Positions 1 to 7,957 are shown, counted from the first letter of the stretch. The stretch is 64,000 bases of DNA from Marivibrio halodurans (GCF_017963645.1 NZ_JAGMWN010000002.1:434001-498000); one strand, 5' to 3'. The notes: generated by a model not told the origin, from the letters alone. A program made the numbers and translations.

Positions 1-242
1 TACTGGGAGGTTTCCTTGTAGAGGGCGAAGACGCGCGCCCACTCGCCCTCGTTCATCGGCGGCAGGAAGCCGATCAGCGGGCGCCATTCCACCATCGAAA
101 GCCCGCTTTCGGTCAGCCGGGTGATCGCGCCGATGATCATCATCGCGAAGACCATCAGCGCGCTGGCGACCAGCCATAGGCCGACGGCGCGGCGGTCGCG
201 GCCCTCGTCGCGGATCTTGGGGGGGTCGATATCCTGGGTCAT
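1..242 (-). CDS. ctaA: Heme A synthase (COX15/CtaA), N-terminal part, cut by window edge
   Basis: This is the first 80 or so residues of a COX15/CtaA-family heme A synthase, the inner-membrane enzyme that oxidises the C8 methyl of heme O to make heme A for aa3-type cytochrome oxidase. After a charged N-terminus there is a first membrane segment (about residues 22-40), followed by the family hallmark GAITRLTESGLSM and then EWRPLIGFLPP. The rest lies beyond the left edge. I chose the ATG at 242; an in-frame ATG at 251 is equally possible because neither has a clear Shine-Dalgarno sequence. A VOC-family gene lies 96 bp upstream on the same strand. Identification rests on motif memory and is strong. 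Confidence 0.9.
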   Translation of the reverse strand, partial: MTQDIDPPKIRDEGRDRRAVGLWLVASALMVFAMMIIGAITRLTESGLSMVEWRPLIGFLPPMNEGEWARVFALYKETSQ

Positions 243-338
243 GCTCGCCATGGCCGCTTCATAGCGCCGACCGCCGCCGCTTTCCAGCCCGCCGGCGCGG
301 GCTGCGGCGGCGGGTCGCGGCGCCGCGATCCGTCGGGT

Positions 339-755
339 TCAAACCGCCCAGACACCCGCCATGTTCCTGAACCCCTTGATCTCGATCGGATTGCCGGACG
401 GGTCGCGGAAGAACATCGTCCATTGCTCGCCCGGCTCGCCCTCGTAGCGAACGGTCGGGGCGATCACGAAATCGGTGCCGGCGGCTTCCAGCCGGTCGGC
501 CAGATCGCGCCAATCCTCATAGGCCAGAATCGCGCCCAGATGCGGCATCGGCACCTTGTGCTCACCCACCTTGCCGGTCGGCGCGGTGGCGAAGGGTTCT
601 CCCAGGTGCAGGGATATCTGATGGCCGAAGAAATCGAAATCGACCCAGCTTTCCGTGCTGCGCCCTTCCCGGCAGCCGAGCAGGTCCGTGTAGAACCGCC
701 GCGCGGCGTCGAGGTCGCGCACATTATAGGCGAGATGGAAGAGGGCGCGGGTCAT
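339..755 (-). CDS. VOC-family (glyoxalase/dioxygenase superfamily) protein
   Basis: A 138-residue single-domain vicinal-oxygen-chelate protein made of two beta-alpha-beta-beta-beta modules. It opens with a metal-ligand-type His (FHLAYNVRDLDAARRFY), has a second His in MPHLGAI at mid-protein, and ends with the typical FRDPSGNPIEIKGF in which the Glu would be a metal ligand. The length fits one VOC chain that dimerises. Such proteins include glyoxalases, dioxygenases and antibiotic-binding proteins. Nothing in the sequence or neighbours fixes the substrate. It precedes ctaA on the same strand by 96 bp and may be cotranscribed with it. Start ATG at 755. Confidence 0.85.
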   Translation of the reverse strand: MTRALFHLAYNVRDLDAARRFYTDLLGCREGRSTESWVDFDFFGHQISLHLGEPFATAPTGKVGEHKVPMPHLGAILAYEDWRDLADRLEAAGTDFVIAPTVRYEGEPGEQWTMFFRDPSGNPIEIKGFRNMAGVWAV

Positions 756-915
756 GGCGTTCGGTTCTTTCGCGGCTGCGCTTGCGCTTCATCCTGCTTA
801 GTCCTCCATGGGCCCCGCGCGCAAGAGCGGCCTCCACCCGAACCGGAAAATGGCGCTTCAGACCGACCGCGCGATGGCGTAAGCAGCCATGCTTCCCTGT
901 TTTGGAGACACCCCG

Positions 916-1626
916 ATGACATCTCACCGGAACGATCTCGACCAGCCGATCGGCGCGCCGGTCCTGGACTGGACGGCCCGGCCCCACCCGGACGGGCGGA
1001 CACTCGCCGGGCGGTTCTGCCGGCTGGAACGGCTCGACCCCGACGGGCACGGCGCCGATCTCTTCGCCGCCGACAGCGCGGATCGGGAGGGGCGGAGCTG
1101 GACCTACCTTCCCTACGGGCCCTTCGCGGGGGTCGGGGACTATATGGGCTGGCTGCGTGCGCAGGCGGCGTTGAGCGACCCGTTCTTCTACACCATCGTC
1201 GAGGCGGAGGGCGGGAAACCGGTCGGACTCGCCAGCTATCTGCGCATCGCGCCCGAGGCCGGCGCGATCGAGGTCGGGCACCTGCATTTCTCTCCCGCCC
1301 TGCAGCGCCGGCCCGCGGCGACGGAGGCGATGGCGCTGATGATGGCCCATGCCTTCGAGGATTTGGGATACCGCCGGTATGAGTGGAAATGCAACGCGCT
1401 CAACGCCGCGTCCTGCCGCGCGGCGGAGCGGCTCGGCTTCACCTTCGAGGGAGTATTCCGGCAGGCGGGCGTGGTTAAGGGGCATAACCGCGATACGGCC
1501 TGGTATTCGATCCTCGACCACGAATGGCCGGGCATGAAGCGGGCCTTCGAATCCTGGCTCTCGCCCGGTAATTTCGAGGAAGATGGAACCCAACGCCGTG
1601 CCTTGAGGGATTTTCGACCCGCATAA
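916..1626 (+). CDS. GNAT-family N-acetyltransferase (RimJ/RimL-like)
   Basis: A 236-residue GNAT acetyltransferase that would transfer acetyl from acetyl-CoA to an amine. The N-terminal part (ending in RFCRLERLDPDGHG) is the usual lead-in of RimJ/RimL-like proteins. The core strand-turn region includes EVGHLHFSPALQRRPAATEAM, where the acetyl-CoA loop is a variant of the usual RxxGxA/G, followed by NALNAASCRAAERLGFTFEG, a signature of this subfamily. I take the ATG at 916 because GGAG lies at 903-906, rather than the ATG at 889, which would add nine residues. The substrate is unknown. The 3' end converges on the lipoprotein gene with an 11-bp gap. Confidence 0.87.
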   Translation: MTSHRNDLDQPIGAPVLDWTARPHPDGRTLAGRFCRLERLDPDGHGADLFAADSADREGRSWTYLPYGPFAGVGDYMGWLRAQAALSDPFFYTIVEAEGGKPVGLASYLRIAPEAGAIEVGHLHFSPALQRRPAATEAMALMMAHAFEDLGYRRYEWKCNALNAASCRAAERLGFTFEGVFRQAGVVKGHNRDTAWYSILDHEWPGMKRAFESWLSPGNFEEDGTQRRALRDFRPA

Positions 1627-1637
1627 AGGGGCCCGCC

Positions 1638-2252
1638 TCATTCCCCCTTCAGCACCACCATCCCCGGGGGCATCAGCAACGGCCCGTCGATCAGCGGCAG
1701 GGCGAGGGCGTCTCCCGCGCTCACCGGCCGGCCCGGCCGGGTTTCGACCCGGATGGAGGGCCCCTCGCAGGCGAAGAGGTCGGCACGAAGCCCAATACGC
1801 CCGACATAGAGCGCCTGACCGGCCGCGACCGCGATGATCGGGACCGGCGTGCTGTTTACGTCCGGCAGGCGTGCGGCATAGACGGCGCGCGTCGTCGGCG
1901 CCTCCGTCGGGGCGCCGCAGGGGCGGCCGTCCTCCACCGCCATCACGCGGGCGAGGCTGTAGGTGCCCGGCGGCACGGCCCGGGCGACGGCGTGAACGCC
2001 GGTACGGGCGCGCTCCCCCTCGGCCGGGCGGAAGGTGATTTCTTCCCGGGGCATGCCGTCGGCGGCGCGTAGGACGATGGCCCAGGTACGCAGACTGCCG
2101 GCCGCGACGTCGAGGGCAAGGAGTCCATGCGCCGCCGGGTCGTCCCGGAACAGTTCCGGCGCATGCGGGGGCGGTGACGCGCAGGCGGCCAGCAGGAATG
2201 CCGCCACGGCAATCAGGGCAAGGGGAATGGGCACGAAGGGGATGGGCATCAA
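1638..2252 (-). CDS. Putative lipoprotein of unknown function
   Basis: A 204-residue protein with a classic lipoprotein signal peptide: a hydrophobic stretch from residue 5 and a lipobox LAAC with the acylated Cys at residue 24. The mature part is rich in Ala, Pro and Arg and looks like a beta-rich periplasmic or outer-membrane domain; I recognise no family. Its ATG overlaps the stop codon of the upstream methyltransferase-like gene (ATGA at 2249-2252), so the two are very probably translated together. That coupling is the only functional hint. Whether it tends to co-occur with MttB homologues elsewhere is not something I can tell from here. Confidence 0.75.
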   Translation of the reverse strand: MMPIPFVPIPLALIAVAAFLLAACASPPPHAPELFRDDPAAHGLLALDVAAGSLRTWAIVLRAADGMPREEITFRPAEGERARTGVHAVARAVPPGTYSLARVMAVEDGRPCGAPTEAPTTRAVYAARLPDVNSTPVPIIAVAAGQALYVGRIGLRADLFACEGPSIRVETRPGRPVSAGDALALPLIDGPLLMPPGMVVLKGE

Positions 2253-3814
2253 TCCGCCGGCGCCCCGCCTTCCTCCTTCCGGCGGGCGACGAAGGCGTCC
2301 AGGCTTTCGCGCACGGCCGCGTCCATCGGCGGCGCCTCGTACTCGGCCAGATGCGCCTTGTAGAGCCGGTGGGCGCGCGTCGTCGCATCCTCGGCGCCGG
2401 CTTCCTGCCAGGTCTCGAAATTACGCCAGTCGCTCAACATCGGCGCATAGAAGGCCCGGTCGTAACGCGCCAGGGTGTGCGCCGTGCCGAAGAAATGTCC
2501 GCCCGGCCCGACATCGCGGATCGCCTCCAGGCCGAGCGTATCGTCATTGACCTCGATGGGGCGCAGATACTCCGCCATCATCTGCAGGATCTCGGCGTCG
2601 ATCATCACCTTCTCGAAGGAGGCGCAGAGCCCGCCCTCCAGCCAGCCCAGCGCATGCATCATCATGTTGCAGCCGCCGGTGACGGCGCCCCAGACGGCCA
2701 TTTCGCTCTCATAGGCGGACTGGACGTCCGGGGCGTTCGATGCGTTGACGTTGGAGGATCGGAAGGGCAACCCGTAGCGCCGGGCGAGCTGGCCGCCGAT
2801 CTGGGCCGCGCGGGCATATTCCGGCGTGCCGAAGGCGGGGGCGCCCGACTTCATGTCGACATTGGAGGTGAAGCCGCCATAGACGCAGGGCGCGCCCGGA
2901 TTGACCATCTGGGCGAAGGCGATGCCGGCCAATGCCTCCGCGTTCTGCTGGGCGATGGCACCGGCCAGCGTCACCGGCGCCATCGCGCCCGACAGCGTGA
3001 AGGGGGTGATCACGACGATTTGGTTCATCCGCGCCATCTCGATGATGCCGAGCGCCATCGGGATATCGAGCTTCAGCGGGGAATTGGTGTTGATGATGGT
3101 GAACAGGCTCGGCTCGCGCTTGAGCTGTTCCGCGTCGATGCCGCGGGCGAGGCGCGCGATCTCGATGCCGTCGCGGATGCGCTCGCGTCCGAGCGAATAG
3201 GCGTGGAACGGCTTGTCCGTCAGCGTCGCCGCCGCGTGCAGCGCGTCGAGATGGCGCGTGCGGTGAGGCAGGTCGATCGGCTCCACCGGATAGCCGCCGT
3301 TCAGGTGGCAGATATTGAGTTGTTGGCTGAGGCGCAGGAAATCCTGGTAATCCGCGAAATTGCCGCGTCGCCGGCCGCCCTCCAGGTCGGAGGCGTTGGG
3401 CGCGCTCGCCACCATGCAGAAGATCAGCCGCCCGTCGCCCAGGGCCAGGTCGTGGGCCGGATTGCGCGCGTGGAAGTCGAAGCGGGACGGTGCCTTGGCG
3501 ATCAGCTCCGCGATCAGATTCCGGTCGAAGCGCACCCGTTCCGACCCCGGACGCACGTCGGCGCCGGCCTTGGCCGCGATCTCCCGCGCTTCCTCGGACA
3601 GGAAATCCATGCCGATCTCTTCCAGGATGGTCATGGAGGCATCGTGGATGCGCTCGATGGCGTCCTCGTCCAGGATATCGACGGGCCGGTAGGAATTGAC
3701 GACCGCCCGCCAATCGAGTTGCGGCAGGCGATCCGCGACGATGCCGGGGCCGGCGGCTCCGGCGCCCGCTTCCTGGCCGCGTCGGCGACGTCTCGCTCTC
3801 TCGCGCATGGGCAT
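2249..3814 (-). CDS. Trimethylamine methyltransferase (MttB) family protein, non-pyrrolysine type
   Basis: A 521-residue TIM-barrel methyltransferase of the MttB/MtgB superfamily. Family members transfer a methyl group from a quaternary or tertiary amine (trimethylamine, glycine betaine and related compounds) to a corrinoid protein. Recognisable stretches are DILDEDAIERIHDASMTILEEIG near residue 45, the central MVNPGAPCVYGGFTSNVDMK, and MMMHALGWLEGGLCASFEKV. There is no in-frame amber codon, so this is the non-Pyl type. No corrinoid protein (MttC-like), second methyltransferase or RamA-like activator lies nearby, so the partner must be elsewhere or the activity differs. The N-terminus is Arg-rich (RERARRRRRGQ). 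Start ATG at 3814, preceded by GAAGGA. Confidence 0.88.
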   Translation of the reverse strand: MPMRERARRRRRGQEAGAGAAGPGIVADRLPQLDWRAVVNSYRPVDILDEDAIERIHDASMTILEEIGMDFLSEEAREIAAKAGADVRPGSERVRFDRNLIAELIAKAPSRFDFHARNPAHDLALGDGRLIFCMVASAPNASDLEGGRRRGNFADYQDFLRLSQQLNICHLNGGYPVEPIDLPHRTRHLDALHAAATLTDKPFHAYSLGRERIRDGIEIARLARGIDAEQLKREPSLFTIINTNSPLKLDIPMALGIIEMARMNQIVVITPFTLSGAMAPVTLAGAIAQQNAEALAGIAFAQMVNPGAPCVYGGFTSNVDMKSGAPAFGTPEYARAAQIGGQLARRYGLPFRSSNVNASNAPDVQSAYESEMAVWGAVTGGCNMMMHALGWLEGGLCASFEKVMIDAEILQMMAEYLRPIEVNDDTLGLEAIRDVGPGGHFFGTAHTLARYDRAFYAPMLSDWRNFETWQEAGAEDATTRAHRLYKAHLAEYEAPPMDAAVRESLDAFVARRKEEGGAPAD

Positions 3815-3909
3815 GTCCTTCGTTCGAGGGCGCCCGGGACCGGGCGATTGGTCGTACGGGATTTAAGAAGCCCGGCCCGCGCTTTGTCGATAGGGAATGT
3901 GCCTTGGAC

Positions 3910-4845
3910 CTATCCGGAAACGTAGTATTGCACGACGAAGGAGACCGTCGGCACCGAGGCGATGGTCGATACCAGGATGATCGCGGCCGCGCGTTGAACA
4001 TAGACGCCGTACCGCTCCCCCACCACGAAGATGAGCGAGCCCGTCGGCAGGGCCGCCATGATGACGGCGGCGGCCACGAAATGCGTCGGCATGTCGAGCA
4101 TATGGGTGGCGATGACCCAGGTGAGCAGCGGGTGGGCGATGAGCTTGAGCGCGCTGACCCAGCAGACCTCCACCGCGCCGCGCCGGATCGACTGGCCGAC
4201 CAGGAACAGCCCCATGGCGAACAGCGCGCAGGGCCCCGCCGCGTCGCCCAACAGGTCGAGAAAGGTGACGGCCGGTCCGGGCAGCGGGATGCCGCCTGCG
4301 GAGAACAGGATGCCGAGGCTGGCGCTCAACACCAGTGGGCTCTTCACCACGCCCAATATGACGTCGCGGGCGATGTCCCGCATCCGGCCCGTGCTGCGGT
4401 CGACTTCCAGGATCGCGGTCAGGACCGCCATGACCACGGCGCCGTTCGCCACCGTGATGATGACGGCGGGCAGCGTCATCACGTCCCCGAAGGCGGTCAT
4501 CAGCAAGGGAATGCCCATATAGCCGGTATTGGAGAAGATCGCCGCGATCCCGTGCATGCTGAGCGCGCCTATCCGGTCCGCGAAGACGAACCGCGCGATG
4601 AGGACCGCCAACAGGAACACGCCGATCTGTCCGCCGTACCAGGCGGTCAGGAACGGGCCGTCGAAGATGTCGGAGAAGGGGGCGCCCGCCATAGCCTTGA
4701 AGAACAGCGCGGGCAGGGCGATGAAATAGACGAAACCGTTGAGCGCCGCCGTCGAATCCTGTCCCAGCAGCCGGAAGCGGCCCGCCAGATAGCCGGCCAG
4801 CATGATACCGAAAATGGGAAGGGTAACGTCGATCAGGGCCTGCAT
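3910..4845 (-). CDS. AEC-family transporter (auxin efflux carrier-like permease)
   Basis: A 311-residue polytopic inner-membrane protein with about ten hydrophobic segments in two halves, the AEC/BASS-like arrangement. The first half contains FSNTGYMGIPLL and the second AALPTGSLIFVVGERYG, both typical of AEC members, which move organic acids such as malate or malonate. The substrate cannot be read from the sequence. The gene runs toward the MttB-like gene but is upstream of it by 95 bp on the same strand, so cotranscription is possible. The 179-bp gap to the divergent TerB-like gene would hold promoters for both. Start ATG at 4845. Confidence 0.88.
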   Translation of the reverse strand: MQALIDVTLPIFGIMLAGYLAGRFRLLGQDSTAALNGFVYFIALPALFFKAMAGAPFSDIFDGPFLTAWYGGQIGVFLLAVLIARFVFADRIGALSMHGIAAIFSNTGYMGIPLLMTAFGDVMTLPAVIITVANGAVVMAVLTAILEVDRSTGRMRDIARDVILGVVKSPLVLSASLGILFSAGGIPLPGPAVTFLDLLGDAAGPCALFAMGLFLVGQSIRRGAVEVCWVSALKLIAHPLLTWVIATHMLDMPTHFVAAAVIMAALPTGSLIFVVGERYGVYVQRAAAIILVSTIASVPTVSFVVQYYVSG

Positions 4846-5024
4846 GAGGCGCGGAGCCTATGGCGGGATCGCGCATTTGTCGAGGCGCGCGGCCGGGGGC
4901 GGGCTGTGAGGCCGGCCGCGGGGCGGGCTGCCGTGCCTCTTGCTCGCGCGGCCAAGCTCCAGTACTGACAATATCCGCGCGGGGGGAGCCCAGCCGACGA
5001 TCACGAACGACAGCGGATGATAGA

Positions 5025-5429
5025 ATGCTTTCCACTCACGACGCGCTTATTCATTGCATGGTGTTGACCTCCGCGGCCGATGCGCAGGTCAGCGACACCG
5101 AGCTTGAGGTGATCCGCGGGATCATCGCCAATCTTCCGGTTTTCCGGGACTACGATCCGTCGACCATGAACGAGACGGCGACCGCCTGCCTCGCCATGCT
5201 CGACGACGAGGACGGGATCGACCTGATCCTCGCGCGGGTCAAGGAGGCACTGCCGGCCCGCCTGCGCGAGACCGCCTACGCGCTCTGCGTCGAGGTGGCG
5301 GCCGCCGATCTCCATGCGACGGAGGAAGAGCTGAACCTGCTTCAGATCATCCGGCAGAAGCTGGAGATCGACCGGCTGATCTGTGCCGGAATCGAGCGGG
5401 GGGCCCGCGCGCGGTTCGCGCTGGCCTGA
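5025..5429 (+). CDS. TerB-like (tellurite resistance TerB family) small acidic protein
   Basis: A 134-residue, mostly helical, acidic protein. It shows the TerB-like pattern: an N-terminal helix (ALIHCMVLTSAADAQ) followed by an acidic turn of the form S-D-T-E (VSDTELEVIRGII), and a second copy of the pattern later (VEVAAADLHATEEELNLL). TerB-fold proteins bind divalent metal through such acidic turns; the physiological role of stand-alone alphaproteobacterial copies is unclear and no ter operon is present here. I chose ATG 5025 because upstream in-frame sequence (from 4860) is Arg/Cys-rich and unlike protein. It is followed after 66 bp by the dehydrogenase gene on the same strand. Confidence 0.75.
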   Translation: MLSTHDALIHCMVLTSAADAQVSDTELEVIRGIIANLPVFRDYDPSTMNETATACLAMLDDEDGIDLILARVKEALPARLRETAYALCVEVAAADLHATEEELNLLQIIRQKLEIDRLICAGIERGARARFALA

Positions 5430-5495
5430 TCGGGTGTCGAACGGCTGAACGAACCTGACGCCGAGGGGCCAAGAAACCGAGGGAAGGGAATAACC

Positions 5496-6392
5496 ATGGG
5501 GCAATTGGACGGACGCAAGGTCGCCTTTATCGGGCTCGGCCTGATGGGGAAGCCGATGGCGCGCAACCTCCGCGCCGCGGGTGCGGAGGTTCTGGTCCAT
5601 AATCGCTCCAAGGCCCCGCAGGAGGAGTTGGCCGCCGAAGGGTTCGCGACCGCCGACAGCCCGGCCGAGGCCGCGCGCTGGGCCGGTGCCGAGGGCACGG
5701 TGATCGGCATGGTGACCGATACGCCGGCGGCCCGTCGCGTGCTGGTCGACGGCGAGACGGCCGTGCTGGCCGGAATCGCGTCCGGGGCGCTGGTCGTCGA
5801 CATGGGTACGACCCAGGTGATGGACACGCGCGAGATGGCGGAACGCTTCGCCGAGGCGGGGGCGGCCTTCGTCGATGCGCCGGTTTCCGGCGGACAGGTC
5901 GGCGCGGAAGGCGGCAGCCTTACCATCATGGCCGGCGGCACGGACGAGAATTTCGCGCGCGCGCTCCCCTTCTTCGAGGCGATGGGCAAGACCATCACCC
6001 ATGTCGGCGATGTCGGCGCGGGGCAGGTCGCGAAGAGCGCGAACCAGATGATCGTCGCGCTCACGCTGGGCGCGGTCGGTGAGGCCTTCGCCCTGGCGCG
6101 GCGCGCGGGTGTCGACCCGGCCAAGGTGCGCGAAGCGCTGCAGGGTGGCTTCGCCGGCAGCCGCATCCTGGAACTGCATGGGCAGCGCATGATCGACCGG
6201 AGCTTTACGCCGGGGGGGCGCGTATCGGTCCAGCGCAAGGACGTCGTGCAGGCCCTGGCCCTGGCGGAGGAAGTCGGGATAACGCTTCCCGGTCTGTCGC
6301 GGAACAAGGATCTCTGGGATGCCCTGATCGAGGCGGGGCACCAGGATCTTGATCATTCCGCGTTGGTGAAGGCGATCGATCCGGGCTGGTGA
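5496..6392 (+). CDS. NAD(P)-dependent beta-hydroxyacid dehydrogenase (3-hydroxyisobutyrate dehydrogenase family)
   Basis: A 298-residue oxidoreductase of the 3-hydroxyisobutyrate/tartronate-semialdehyde family. It has an N-terminal Rossmann fold with GLGLMG at residues 13-18, the substrate-binding DAPVSGGQVGAEGGSLTIM, the catalytic Lys in GQVAKSANQM (about residue 180), and an all-helical C-terminal domain ending with RKDVVQALALAEE. Family members reduce or oxidise short beta-hydroxyacids in valine, glyoxylate or glucarate breakdown; which one applies here is not decidable. The start ATG is preceded by GAAGGGAA. It is the last coding gene before the small RNA region. Confidence 0.9.
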   Translation: MGQLDGRKVAFIGLGLMGKPMARNLRAAGAEVLVHNRSKAPQEELAAEGFATADSPAEAARWAGAEGTVIGMVTDTPAARRVLVDGETAVLAGIASGALVVDMGTTQVMDTREMAERFAEAGAAFVDAPVSGGQVGAEGGSLTIMAGGTDENFARALPFFEAMGKTITHVGDVGAGQVAKSANQMIVALTLGAVGEAFALARRAGVDPAKVREALQGGFAGSRILELHGQRMIDRSFTPGGRVSVQRKDVVQALALAEEVGITLPGLSRNKDLWDALIEAGHQDLDHSALVKAIDPGW

Positions 6393-6584
6393 CCCCCGTC
6401 GTCTGAACGCTTCTCCCATATGCGGACCGGAGTGTCCCGCCGGGCGCCTGCCAACCCCCTCAGTTATGCGCTTTCTGCATAGGGGGGCTGTATGATCCGC
6501 CCTTTCAAACATAACCCGAGAGCCCTATTTACAGGGTGCTTCAGTTGCTGCGCCGCAGCAACCGCCGAGGGCGGCTCCCCGCCG

Positions 6585-6667
6585 TCGCTCGGCCTTACGT
6601 CTCCCAGACGTGAAGCCTCCCTGTTCAACTTGCCCCCAAGCCTTTCGGCTTGGGGGTCATTTTTTTG
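6585..6667 (+). ncRNA. Candidate small RNA with C-rich single-stranded motif, alpha-r14 (suhB/MmgR)-like
   Basis: A non-coding segment with dense secondary structure. A perfect hairpin (6597-6611, arms ACGTCT/AGACGT, loop CCC) is followed by an unpaired stretch holding CCTCCCTGTT (6616-6625) and then a strong intrinsic terminator (6633-6666). This order, hairpin then conserved CCTCCC then terminator, matches my memory of the alphaproteobacterial alpha-r14 RNAs (suhB/MmgR), which act on mRNAs through the C-rich motif and bind Hfq. Further perfect hairpins lie just upstream (6544-6562, and 6564-6593 with loop CTCC), and TATGAT at 6491-6496 could be a -10 element, so the transcript may start near 6503 and be about 160 nt. 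The 5' end is uncertain and family assignment needs a covariance search. Confidence 0.55.
6633..6666 (+). terminator. Rho-independent terminator of the small RNA candidate
   Basis: A perfect 10-bp stem (6633-6642 with 6647-6656) closed by a TTTC tetraloop, followed within four bases by a run of seven T. It sits 240 bp after the dehydrogenase stop, which is too far to be simply that gene's terminator and supports an independent short transcript. Confidence 0.88.
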
Positions 6668-6947
6668 TGTTGCGCTGTTCACACGCGGCAGGCTTCCGGC
6701 GTGGACGTGAGGCGCCGGTATCAGGGGGGAAGGATCGTTGCCGACTATCCACCGAACGGCCGTTCATTCGCGAGACGGGGCGAAAGAGGCAGGACCCCGC
6801 GCAGAACTCCGAGCACATGCTGCCGCGTTTGGCGTCACGAGTGCGGCTGGATTCGCCAGCAGTCGGGATGTTTTTTCATAAATCTCTATTTGAATATTAT
6901 AAAAAATTTGAGCAAAATAAATATCTAACCCTGGGGAGGGCAGAGTC

Positions 6948-7106
6948 TTGACGTGGCAGGAAGAAATCGAGTCATGGGTTCGCCTCTACCGGCGGACATA
7001 TGGCGAGCATGCGCGGGAGGAGGCATTACGCACCTCGCGCGAACGGCGCCTTCATGGCGATATGGAAGGCGCGCGCAAATGGTCGTCGATATCCGAGCGT
7101 CTTTGA
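6948..7106 (+). CDS. Small conserved-type protein (52 aa) with TTG start
   Basis: A 52-residue reading frame starting at TTG 6948 and ending TGA 7104-7106. A near-perfect Shine-Dalgarno (GGGGAGG, 6933-6939) sits eight bases before the TTG. The product is charged and helical: it begins TWQEEIESWVRLYRRTYGE, continues HAREEALRTSRERRLHGDM and ends EGARKWSSISERL. The pattern YGE-A-xxEA...R...L..GD.EGA..W..I resembles a family of tiny alphaproteobacterial proteins of unknown function, as I recall it. An AT-rich promoter-like stretch (6875-6930) precedes it. It converges on the first XRE regulator gene. No function can be assigned. Confidence 0.68.
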   Translation: MTWQEEIESWVRLYRRTYGEHAREEALRTSRERRLHGDMEGARKWSSISERL

Positions 7107-7181
7107 CCGAGCGAGCAGAAAGGGATCGAGCGGGAAGAAGGAGGGCGGTGCTTTTCGAGCCCCGTCCGCGTGCGGGTTCTC

Positions 7182-7535
7182 TCAATTCTTCCCGGAGAGG
7201 GCGCGAATGACGTCGCGCATGACATTACGGGTCCTGTCGTCGCGGATGGCGCGCCAATCGCGGGCCACCTTGGCAGCGTCCCGATCAAGCGGCGGGGAGG
7301 TGGCCGCGGCCCCGGCCAGGTCGATGTCCTGGAAGAGGGCGTTTACCGGAACATTCAGGATTTCGGCGATTCCGACCAGCCGGGACGCACCCATCCGGTT
7401 GGATCCCTTCTCATATTTCTGGATTTGCTGGAAACTGACCCCAGCCTTCTCCGCGAGGACCTGTTGGGTCATGTTCGCGCGAATCCGAAGTTCGCGGACA
7501 CGATTCCCAACGGCGACGTCAACAGGGTGCGGCAT
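7182..7535 (-). CDS. XRE-family HTH transcriptional regulator, paralogue 1
   Basis: A 117-residue regulator with an N-terminal Cro/C1-type helix-turn-helix at about residues 9-65. It includes VGNRVRELRIRANMTQQVL and the family-typical recognition segment SFQQIQKYEKGSNRMGASRL. The C-terminal 40 residues are charged (RDAAKVARDWRAIRDDRTRN) and resemble those of paralogue 2. Its start is placed at ATG 7535 (MPHPVD), matching the starts of the other two paralogues; an upstream in-frame start at 7580 would add 15 residues. The promoter would be in the AT-rich divergent region 7600-7840 shared with the plus-strand XRE gene. Targets are unknown; self-regulation is likely by analogy. Confidence 0.85.
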   Translation of the reverse strand: MPHPVDVAVGNRVRELRIRANMTQQVLAEKAGVSFQQIQKYEKGSNRMGASRLVGIAEILNVPVNALFQDIDLAGAAATSPPLDRDAAKVARDWRAIRDDRTRNVMRDVIRALSGKN

Positions 7536-7957
7536 GCGTCCTTCACCTTTCTGACCGGGCGTGGCGTGCTGCCTCGACATGCCGCCATTGCCTCCTTGGT
7601 CTGCGCTGAGCGATGAAAGGATTACTCAATCCGTTACGAAACTTCAATCTTAAGTGTCTGGGTTTTCCAAAAAACCGCTCTATTACTATCTAGTACAGCC
7701 AGAAATAGCTAAATCTCGGTGGTACTATAGACTTCGCAAGAATGCTTGAGGCCAAATAAGCGCGGATGTGGAATTTCTTCTACAAATTCCCTGATGTTTT
7801 GCTACTATCACGATATAATGATAAAAGAAAACACGGTCAGGGATGGTCGGCGCGTATTGCCTTCAACCTGCGTTACAGGTTAAGGGCGTTAAAATTTTGA
7901 AATATCGCCAATTAGGGGTGTCGGTGTGGAATCGATGCCATTGGGGGAGAAGGTGCC
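7536..7957. promoter_or_regulatory. AT-rich divergent regulatory region between two XRE genes
   Basis: This 420-bp gap is clearly AT-richer than its surroundings and separates divergently read regulator genes. It contains a perfect TATAAT at 7814-7819 (plus strand), three copies of TACTAT at 7684-7689, 7723-7728 and 7803-7808, and a perfect inverted repeat AACCTG-CGTTA-CAGGTT at 7865-7881. No coding frame looks real. I infer promoters for both flanking genes and operator sites for one or more of the regulators. The -35 partner of the TATAAT box is not convincing. Confidence 0.55.
7865..7881. promoter_or_regulatory. Perfect inverted repeat, candidate operator
   Basis: AACCTG and CAGGTT flank a 5-bp centre. 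The element lies about 40 bp downstream of the transcription start expected from the TATAAT box at 7814 and about 77 bp before the GTG of the plus-strand XRE gene. Its size and symmetry suit a dimeric HTH protein, so autorepression by roadblock is a reasonable guess. Confidence 0.45.

Noticed and set aside
724-2388. 554-codon minus-strand frame covering the acetyltransferase and lipoprotein region
   Set aside because: It is antisense to a clear GNAT gene and out of frame with the lipoprotein; the product is Arg-rich noise typical of GC-rich DNA.
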